10,918 bases of DNA from an uncultured Clostridium sp. (GTDB lineage: Bacteria; Bacillota_A; Clostridia; TANB77; CAG-508), in contig CAOJZU010000031.1 of the NCBI GenBank assembly GCA_948466265.1, positions 1-10,918 of the forward strand, in the 5' to 3' direction. The notes under the pieces were generated by a model that worked only from the letters and a program-made list of their open reading frames with translations, did no database searches and was not told the DNA's origin. The position numbers and the translations under genes are program-made. The number at the start of each line of letters is the position of its first letter. Within the stretch, counting starts at the first letter, position 1. This document shows positions 6,231 to 10,918 of this stretch, piece after piece.

Positions 6231-7946
6231 ATGCAAAAGAGAATACACGAAACAATACAAATTAAAGATTTGAAAGATATGCTAAAAAAATCAGGAGAAC
6301 TTTATGGAGATAGACCAGCATATAAATTTAAGACTGATGTAGAACGGAAAATTTGATATAATCACACATAAAGAATTTAGAGAAATGGTAGACGATCTTC
6401 GGAACAGCATTTATAAAACTAGGATTAAAGGGAAAGAGAATAGCAGTTATTGGAGAAAATAGATATGAATGGGGACTTTCATATTTAGCTGTAACTTGTG
6501 GAACAGGTATTGTAGTTCCGTTGGATAAATCATTACCAGAAAACGAAATTCAAAATTTAGTAGAACGTTCAGAAGTTGAAGCAATATGCTATACTAAAAA
6601 ATACGATGAAGTTATGAAAAAATTAAAAGAGAATGGAATTCGGAAAGCTAAAACATTTAATATCTATGGATTTATGCGAACATGAAGAAGGAGTATATTC
6701 TATAAAAGAATTAATAGAAAAAGGGAAAAAGCTAATAGAAGAAGGAGATAGAAGTTTTATAGATGCTGAAATAGATAGAGAGGCAATGGATATGATGTTA
6801 TTTACATCAGGTACCACTTCTGGCTCAAAAGCAGTAGCATTATCTCATAAAATAATATGTGCTAATATAATGGATATTGCATCAGTACTTGATATTAATA
6901 AAGATGATACATTATTATCATTTTTACCATTGCACCATGCATTTGGATGTACAATAGATTTTTTATATACTTTATATAGAGGAGCAGCAGTAGCATTTTG
7001 TGAAGGAATAAAACATATTGCAGATAATTTAAGAGAATATAAGATATCAGTTATGATATCAGTACCAGTTTTATTTGAGAATATGTATAAAAAACTTATG
7101 AAAGGTATAGAAAAGCAAGGTAAACTAGAAAAAGTAAAAAAAGGACGCAGAATAAGTAATGCTTTAAGAAAAATGCATATAGATGTAAGAAAGAAATTAT
7201 TTAAAGAAATACATGATATTTTAGGTGGTAAGCTAAGATTATGTGTTAGTGGTGCGGCAGCATTGGATTTAGAAGTAGAAAGAGGATTTAACGACCTTGG
7301 GATTAGAATTGTTCAAGGATATGGATTAACAGAAACAGCACCAGTTATATCAGCTGGGACAGACGACCATTATAGAGAAGGTTCTATTGGGCAAGTTATG
7401 CCAAGCTTAGATGTAAGAATTGCAGATGTAGATGAAGATGGAATTGGTGAAATCCAAGTAAAAGGGCCTAGTGTAATGATAGGATACTATGATAATGATG
7501 AAGCAAATGAGAAATCTTTTGTAGATGGATATTTTAGAACAGGAGATTTGGGATATTTAGATAAAGATGGATATTTATTTATATCAGGAAGAAAGAAAAG
7601 TGTTATAGTTCTTAAAAATGGTAAAAATGTCTTTCCAGAGGAATTAGAAAATCTAGTAAATAGAATTGAAGGTGTAGCAGAAAGCATGGTATATGGAAAA
7701 CCAGAAGCAGATGGAGACTATAAAATTTGCGTAAAGGTTGTATATGATGAAGAATCTATGAAAGAAATGTATAAGACAGAAGATGAAGCAGAAATATATG
7801 AAATTATAAGTAAAAAAGTAAAAGAAGTTAATAGAAAAATGCCTTTATATAAGTATATTAGAGAAGTAATGGTAACAAAAGAACCACTTATAAAGACAAC
7901 AACCGCTAAAATCAAGAGATATGAAGAACTTGCAAAAATTTTGTAA
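6231..7946 (+). CDS. Acyl-CoA synthetase (AMP-forming), decoded through three CGGA four-base codons
   Basis: It probably activates fatty or other carboxylic acids with ATP to acyl-AMP and then acyl-CoA, in the cytosol. ATG 6231 follows AAAGGTGGAG (6213-6222). Plain triplets stop after 40 codons; reading CGGA at 6345, 6400 and 6641 as Gly39, Gly57 and Gly137 gives 570 residues, a normal length for the class. ANL-superfamily motifs in order: the phosphate loop FTSGTTSGSK (about 190-199), YGLTETAP, YFRTGDLGYLD, GRKKSVIVLKNGKNVFPEE, and the C-terminal catalytic Lys in TTAKIKR (Lys559). The restored N-terminus reads DDLGTAFIKLGLKGKRIAVI, exactly what this clostridial family shows at that place. 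Three restored sites in one gene imply high decoding efficiency. No terminator is visible after the stop. Substrate unknown. Confidence 0.9.
6345..6348 (+). other. CGGA four-base codon or +1 frameshift site, Gly39 of acyl-CoA synthetase
   Basis: GAA-CGGA-AAA. CGG is in the zero frame, where TGA follows two codons later. The four-base reading continues as GKFDIITHKEF, the expected N-terminal region. Confidence 0.88.
6400..6403 (+). other. CGGA four-base codon or +1 frameshift site, Gly57 of acyl-CoA synthetase
   Basis: CTT-CGGA-ACA. It lies exactly 17 codons after the previous site in the restored frame. It restores DDL-G-TAFIKLG, a Gly common in AMP-binding enzymes here. The nearly identical CGGAACA at 3101, in another codon phase, causes no shift. 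Confidence 0.88.
6641..6644 (+). other. CGGA four-base codon or +1 frameshift site, Gly137 of acyl-CoA synthetase
   Basis: ATT-CGGA-AAG. It lies 79 codons after the previous site in the restored frame, and joins the N-terminal part to the long catalytic part (KLKHLISMDL onward). Confidence 0.88.
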
Positions 7947-7963
7947 GAAATTACAAAAAATTG

Positions 7964-7993
7964 TTGACATTTGCAATATAAATGTAATAAAAT
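7964..7993 (+). promoter_or_regulatory. Possible distal promoter with inverted repeat, upstream of the unknown gene at 8109
   Basis: TTGACA (7964-7969), an 18-base spacer and TAAAAT (7988-7993). The inverted repeat ACATTT/AAATGT (7967-7972, 7980-7985) starts inside the -35 hexamer and fills the spacer, so it could be an operator. Confidence 0.45.
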
Positions 7994-8031
7994 TGTAATT
8001 GAAATTTAATGAAGAAAATTTAAATTTACTA

Positions 8032-8060
8032 TTGTAGTATTTGGATAGATGTTATATAAT
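8032..8060 (+). promoter_or_regulatory. Proximal promoter of the unknown gene at 8109
   Basis: TTGTAG (8032-8037), a 17-base spacer and TATAAT (8055-8060). It is about 48 bases before the ATG and is followed by a very strong ribosome site. Confidence 0.55.
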
Positions 8061-8108
8061 AACAATTGAAAGATGATATAACATTAGTACGAAGGAGGGA
8101 GGTTTACA

Positions 8109-8924
8109 ATGCTAAGAAGAAGCAGAACTGGCATAGTAAACATAAGAATGGTAATAACTGAAGAAAAAATATTGTCTAATATAGATAAAGTGCAAAAACT
8201 AATAAATCCAAACAGTAAGAAGCAAATAGTTCAACTAGAAGACGATGCATATTTTAAAGATTTAATAGAATCAATAAGAATGTATTTAATAGAGTATCCA
8301 AGGAAGAAAAATTTTCCTGCATCTGTATATAAAGCAGCTTATACTCTAGTAGAATATGCAACAAATCAATTTGAAGAAAATACAAAACAAATAGAAGAAC
8401 TTATTAGACAAAGAGAGAAGAATATTAGTTTATCATCAGATTTAAAAGAATTATTAGAAAATACTATAAAAAAAGATAAAGACTGGAAAGTATATGTAAA
8501 AAATGCTTCTAAAATGTTTCAAGAAGATATAATAGATGCTTTAGGAATTATAGGAAGAGCTAAAACAGATACTTCTGGTAACTATAAAGATGCTGTTAAA
8601 TTAGTTCAGGCAAGAATAACAAATTTAGAAACAAACTTACATATTGAAATAGATATGGAAAGAATAGAAGATAAATCAAAAGCTTTAAGCTATATAGGAA
8701 TTGAAGTTGCAGATGCACTAAAAGGAATTCCAACACCAGTAGAATTAACAGAAGAAACACCAGATGTATCACAAGATACATATTTAGAAGAAACAAGAGT
8801 AAATGTTAAGACATCATTATGGCAAAGAGTTAAACAAAGTAAAGTTGCAAGAGCACTTACATATGTGTTTAAAGCTAGATTTACAAATAGTGAAAATGCT
8901 TTACCAGAAGGTAGAGGAGAATAA
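8109..8924 (+). CDS. Unknown helical protein
   Basis: A 271-residue protein that I do not recognise. ATG 8109 follows GGAGGGAGG (8095-8103), a very strong ribosome site, so high expression is plausible; Met14 is a weaker alternative start. No signal peptide or membrane segment is seen. Residues 75-215 look mainly helical with heptad-like stretches (about 90-125 and 180-205), so a coiled coil is possible. Residues 205-230 are acidic and Pro/Thr-rich, and the last 40 residues are basic (SLWQRVKQSKVARALTYVF). It has no CGG codon and no frame break. It sits between the acyl-CoA synthetase and thyA-folA with its own promoters and terminator, so the neighbours give no functional link. Confidence 0.75.
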   Translation: MLRRSRTGIVNIRMVITEEKILSNIDKVQKLINPNSKKQIVQLEDDAYFKDLIESIRMYLIEYPRKKNFPASVYKAAYTLVEYATNQFEENTKQIEELIRQREKNISLSSDLKELLENTIKKDKDWKVYVKNASKMFQEDIIDALGIIGRAKTDTSGNYKDAVKLVQARITNLETNLHIEIDMERIEDKSKALSYIGIEVADALKGIPTPVELTEETPDVSQDTYLEETRVNVKTSLWQRVKQSKVARALTYVFKARFTNSENALPEGRGE

Positions 8925-8935
8925 TAAAAATAAAA

Positions 8936-8966
8936 GGGGAAATATGGAGATATTTCTTCTTTTTTT
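8936..8966 (+). terminator. Intrinsic terminator of the unknown gene
   Basis: GGGGAAATAT (8936-8945) pairs with ATATTTCTTC (8950-8959) in 10 bp with two G-T pairs and a four-base loop, then seven T. Confidence 0.85.
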
Positions 8967-8968
8967 GC

Positions 8969-8997
8969 TTGAAAAAAAGAATGCATTATAATATAAT
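8969..8997 (+). promoter_or_regulatory. Promoter of the thyA-folA operon
   Basis: TTGAAA (8969-8974), a 17-base spacer and TATAAT (8992-8997), right after the preceding terminator and about 39 bases before the thyA ATG. Confidence 0.75.
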
Positions 8998-9035
8998 TCA
9001 AAGTAAAGGTATAAATAAATTAAGGAGGCTCTAAA

Positions 9036-9894
9036 ATGACTGAAGCAGATAAAAATTTTATAAATACATGTAAAGAAATATTAGAACATGGATATTCTTC
9101 AGAAGGCACAGGAGTACGTACTAGGTGGGAAGATGGTAAGGAAGCAAATTATTATTCTATTGTTGGAGTTCAAAATAAATATGATTTAGAAAAAGAATTT
9201 CCAATGATTACACTTAGGAACAATACTAAAACAGTAAAAAATGCAATTGATGAAATATTATGGATATGGCAAAAAAAATCAAATAAAATAAGTGAATTAA
9301 GCTCACATATTTGGGATCAATGGGCAGGAGAAGATGGAACAATTGGAAAAGCTTATGGTTATCAACTAGCAAAAAAATATGAATTTCAAACAAAAGATGG
9401 ATTAAAAAATATGGACCAAGTGGACTATGCATTATATTTATTAAAAAATGATAGCTCAAGTAGAAGAATAATGACAAACCTCTTTAATCATGAAGAATTA
9501 AAAGATATGAATTTAGAGCCATGTGCATTTGGAACACAGTGGCTTGTGAAAGAGCGGAAAGCTACACTTGATTTTAAATCAGCGTTCTCAAGATATGTTA
9601 GCTGCAAATGGATGGAATACAATGCAATATGCAGCATTACTTCATATGTTTGCAAAGGTAAGTGGCTTGAAAGTAGGAACACTTACTCATAATATAGGAG
9701 ACTGCCATATTTATGATAGACATATACCATTAATAAAACAACTATTAGAGGCAGAGTCTATGGATGTATCTCCAAAACTTATAATACATAATGACACAGA
9801 TAATTTCTATGATTTTAAAGTAGAAGATTTTGAGATTGTAGGTTATGATTATAATAAAGACATTAAATTAGGTAAAATACCAGTAGCCAAATAA
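9036..9894 (+). CDS. thyA: Thymidylate synthase, decoded through one CGGA four-base codon
   Basis: It converts dUMP and methylene-tetrahydrofolate to dTMP and dihydrofolate in the cytosol. ATG 9036 follows AAGGAGG. Plain triplets stop at 9692 (218 aa) with a nonsense tail. Reading CGGA at 9555-9558 as Gly174 gives 285 residues, a normal length. Family features: VRTRWEDG near the N-terminus, HIWDQW, catalytic Cys163 in EPCAFGTQW, then after the break GKLHLILNQRSQD with the phosphate-binding Arg183 and Asp186, and NIGDCHIYDRH. The unshifted product would keep the Cys but lose the dUMP/folate-binding half, so it should be inactive. The sequence resembles Bacillus subtilis ThyA-type enzymes, which also have Gly-Lys-Leu-His-Leu at this place. 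It is followed 11 bases later by folA, which recycles the dihydrofolate made here. Confidence 0.93.
9555..9558 (+). other. CGGA four-base codon or +1 frameshift site, Gly174 of ThyA
   Basis: GAG-CGGA-AAG. CGG is in the zero frame. The four-base reading restores VKE-G-KLHLIL and the whole C-terminal third, ending at TAA 9892-9894 just before the folA ribosome site. Confidence 0.92.
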
Positions 9895-9905
9895 GGAGAA
9901 AAAAT

Positions 9906-10395
9906 ATGTTAAGTATAATTGTTGCAATCGCAAAGAATAATGAGCTTGGAAAAGATAATAGACTTATTTGGCATTTACCAGAAGATTTAAAGAGATTTAA
10001 AGAATTAACTACTCGGAAAAACTATAATAATGGGAAGAAAAACCTTTGAATCTTTAGGTAGAGTTTTGCCTAATAGAAAACATGTTGTTCTTACAAAAAA
10101 TAAAGAATTTAAGTGTAAAGATACACAAGTAGAAGTGATATCAGATGTTAGAGATTTAGATAAATACATAAATTCTGAAGAAGAAGTTTTTGTAATTGGA
10201 GGTGCATCTATTTATAAGATGCTAATGCCATATACAAAAAAAATGTATGTTACTAAGATCAATGAAGAATTTGAAGCAGATACATTTTTCCCAGAAATAA
10301 ATGAAAGTGAGTGGAAAGTTATAGATAAGACCTTAGGTATAACAGATGAAAATAACCCATATGAGTATAAATATATAACATATATAAGGAAGTAG
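9906..10395 (+). CDS. folA: Dihydrofolate reductase, decoded through one CGGA four-base codon
   Basis: It reduces dihydrofolate to tetrahydrofolate with NADPH, closing the cycle with ThyA. ATG 9906 follows AAGGAG (9893-9898), which overlaps the thyA stop, so the genes are translationally close. Plain triplets end after about 48 codons. Reading CGGA at 10014-10017 as Gly37 gives 162 residues, the standard DHFR length. Hallmarks: Trp22, catalytic Asp27 in LPEDLKRF, then TTGKTIIMGRKTFESLG, LPNRKHVVLT and the NADPH-binding FVIGGASIY. Gly37 falls on the Gly of the T-G-K/H-x-x-x-M-G-R motif typical of Gram-positive DHFR. Without the special reading the cell would make no DHFR from this gene. Confidence 0.93.
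10014..10017 (+). other. CGGA four-base codon or +1 frameshift site, Gly37 of DHFR
   Basis: ACT-CGGA-AAA. CGG is in the zero frame, which reaches TGA about 12 codons later. The four-base reading yields TT-G-KTIIMGRKT, the DHFR core motif. Confidence 0.92.
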
Positions 10396-10405
10396 AAACA
10401 AATTT

Positions 10406-10428
10406 ACATAATTTTACAAAAATTATGT
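10406..10428. repeat. 10-bp inverted repeat after folA, next to the following -35
   Basis: ACATAATTTT (10406-10415) and AAAATTATGT (10419-10428) are exact reverse complements with a three-base loop. There is no T tract after it, so it is a poor terminator. Its last base is the first base of the next -35 hexamer, so an operator role is possible. Confidence 0.5.
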
Positions 10429-10456
10429 TGACATACACAAAAAAGTATAGTATAAT
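10428..10456 (+). promoter_or_regulatory. Consensus promoter of the short GC-richer transcript
   Basis: TTGACA (10428-10433), a 17-base spacer and TATAAT (10451-10456), a perfect SigA-type match and one of the strongest promoters in the window. Transcription should start near 10463. Confidence 0.85.
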
Positions 10457-10461
10457 TAAAT

Positions 10462-10482
10462 CAAGTTCTGAAAAAGAACTTG
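10462..10482 (+). other. Hairpin at the predicted 5' end of the short transcript
   Basis: CAAGTTCT (10462-10469) pairs with AGAACTTG (10475-10482) in 8 bp with the loop GAAAA. It begins at the predicted transcription start, so it could protect the RNA 5' end. No T tract follows, so it is not a terminator. Confidence 0.5.
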
Positions 10483-10518
10483 GTTGAAAATAGGCAAAGA
10501 AAAAGGAGGACAAAGAAA

Positions 10519-10644
10519 ATGACAAGAGCACCCAGTAACAAAAACAACGTAGAGACAACCTTTTTTGAAAACCTTATCAGCGGCGCACGGAGCAGCGCAG
10601 GCAGCGGCGAGAGTATTCTGATGAACAGATACCAGATCGAATGA
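10519..10644 (+). CDS. 41-codon ORF in the short GC-richer transcript, function unknown
   Basis: ATG 10519 follows AAAAGGAGGA. Read in plain triplets it encodes 41 residues, rich in Ser, Gly, Asn and Ala in the middle, ending in MNRYQIE. I do not recognise it. Codon 24 is CGG followed by AGC (CGGA at 10588-10591), so a four-base reading would give a 33-residue product ending at 10619-10621 instead. Unlike the seven proven-looking sites the context is CGGAG rather than CGGAA, and neither reading is supported by homology I can recall. The codons (AGC, GGC, CTG, CGG) are GC-richer than in resident genes, suggesting acquisition. It has its own consensus promoter and terminator. It may be a small protein or a partly structured RNA. 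Confidence 0.45.
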   Translation: MTRAPSNKNNVETTFFENLISGARSSAGSGESILMNRYQIE

Positions 10645-10700
10645 TCACGGCCGGCGACATCTCACTTTTGAGTGTCATTCATGTATGAAGTGTTTCGAAT
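10645..10700 (+). other. GC-richer stretch between small ORF and terminator
   Basis: It holds an overlapping 15-codon frame from ATG 10641 (MITAGDISLLSVIHV) without a clear ribosome site. It also has short self-complementary pieces, CACTT at 10669-10673 with AAGTG near 10688-10692. It is probably the 3' part of the same transcript; nothing firm can be said about function. Confidence 0.3.
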
Positions 10701-10734
10701 CGGGGGCGAGTTTATCTCTGCCCCTGGTTTTTTT
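10701..10734 (+). terminator. Intrinsic terminator of the short transcript
   Basis: CGGGGGC (10701-10707) pairs with GCCCCTG (10720-10726), with GAG/CTC extending the stem across a bulge, followed by G and seven T (10728-10734). It defines a transcript of about 270 bases from the promoter at 10428. Confidence 0.88.
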
Positions 10735-10815
10735 GTTAGAATGAAGTATAGTAATAAAACTAATGTAATAGATGATATTAATTTAAAATAATTTATATAA
10801 TTTTTTTTAAAACTA

Positions 10816-10844
10816 TTGACAAAACTATAAATAACATTTATAAT
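10816..10844 (+). promoter_or_regulatory. Consensus promoter of the tRNA-Gly gene
   Basis: TTGACA (10816-10821), a 17-base spacer and TATAAT (10839-10844), a perfect SigA-type promoter 20 bases before the tRNA. The AT-rich stretch 10740-10815 before it holds no gene that I can see. Confidence 0.85.
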
Positions 10845-10864
10845 TAATAAATGTCAGGGGAATT

Positions 10865-10918
<54 letters not shown>

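Noticed and set aside
9568..9894. Second short gene starting at ATG 9568
   Set aside because: It is the C-terminal part of ThyA (NQRSQD, NIGDCHIYDRH), continuous with the upstream part through the CGGA site, and has no ribosome site of its own.
4903..10017. Seven independent frameshift mutations (pseudogenes)
   Set aside because: All seven share CGG in the zero frame followed by AA and are corrected by the same one-base skip giving Gly. No other indels or stops occur in these genes, and three fall in one otherwise intact gene. Random decay would not produce this.
4903..10017. Motif-specific sequencing or assembly error adding C before GGAA
   Set aside because: Not fully excluded, and it is the main alternative. 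It is disfavoured because GGAA without C is frequent in the window, and every affected GGA is an in-frame Gly codon. Raw reads would settle it.
4903..10017. Plain CGG reassigned to Gly or another residue
   Set aside because: A triplet reassignment would not change the frame. All seven sites need a one-base skip to stay open.
10030..10395. Truncated DHFR starting at ATG 10030
   Set aside because: That ATG is the Met of the internal IIMGRKT motif. The real N-terminus with Trp22 and Asp27 lies upstream in the other frame, behind a good ribosome site.

Overview
This is a low-GC, AT-biased bacterial window, most likely from an uncultured Firmicute of Clostridia type. The evidence is AGA as the main Arg codon, strong AAGGAGG-type ribosome sites, SigA-like TTGACA/TATAAT promoters, and a 5S-tRNA-Asn end of an rRNA operon. 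TAA is the usual stop, and Trp is TGG throughout, so TGA is not reassigned.

Layout. 1-235: 3' part of a 5S rRNA gene, tRNA-Asn(GTT) and a terminator. 261-960: a two-gene type II toxin-antitoxin cassette (RelB-like antitoxin, RelE/ParE-like toxin). 980-2927, minus strand: a 637-residue HExxH metallopeptidase-like protein of unknown role whose promoter sits so close to its ATG that the mRNA looks leaderless. 2986-3839: a HAD phosphatase. 3898-4295: a small basic Cys-containing protein of clearly different base composition. 4307-5425: a two-TM DUF6709-like protein. 5370-6178: a hemolysin III/PAQR membrane protein. 6165-7946: an acyl-CoA synthetase. 8109-8966: an unknown helical protein. 8969-10395: a thyA-folA operon. 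10406-10734: a short GC-richer transcript with a 41-codon ORF. 10816-10918: a promoter and the start of tRNA-Gly(TCC).

Main observation. Five ordinary genes (DUF6709-like, hemolysin III, acyl-CoA synthetase, thyA, folA) look frameshifted, and all seven breaks are the same: the in-frame triplet is CGG, the next base is A, and treating the four bases CGGA as one glycine codon restores the full-length protein. The sites are 4903, 6020, 6345, 6400, 6641, 9555 and 10014. Where family knowledge is good (ThyA, DHFR, acyl-CoA synthetase, hemolysin III) the restored residue falls on a glycine typical of the family. Key residues lie beyond the breaks: the HxxxH motif of hemolysin III, the Arg/Asp of ThyA, nearly all of DHFR. 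CGGA in other codon phases (ATC GGA, GAC GGA, ACG GAA) causes no shift. All seven sites continue as CGGAA, and no recognised resident gene uses CGG as a plain triplet. The pattern fits a natural four-base codon, or a very efficient +1 frameshift, in which CGGA is read as Gly, for example by a tRNA-Gly with an enlarged anticodon loop. The tRNA-Gly at the window end has a normal seven-base loop and is not an evident decoder. A motif-specific sequencing or assembly artefact is the main alternative, although the strict codon phase argues against it.

The two GC-richer islands (3976-4239 and 10519-10737) use CGG differently: three Arg CGG codons followed by G, and one CGG followed by AG. They look recently acquired and give useful contrasts to the four-base rule.
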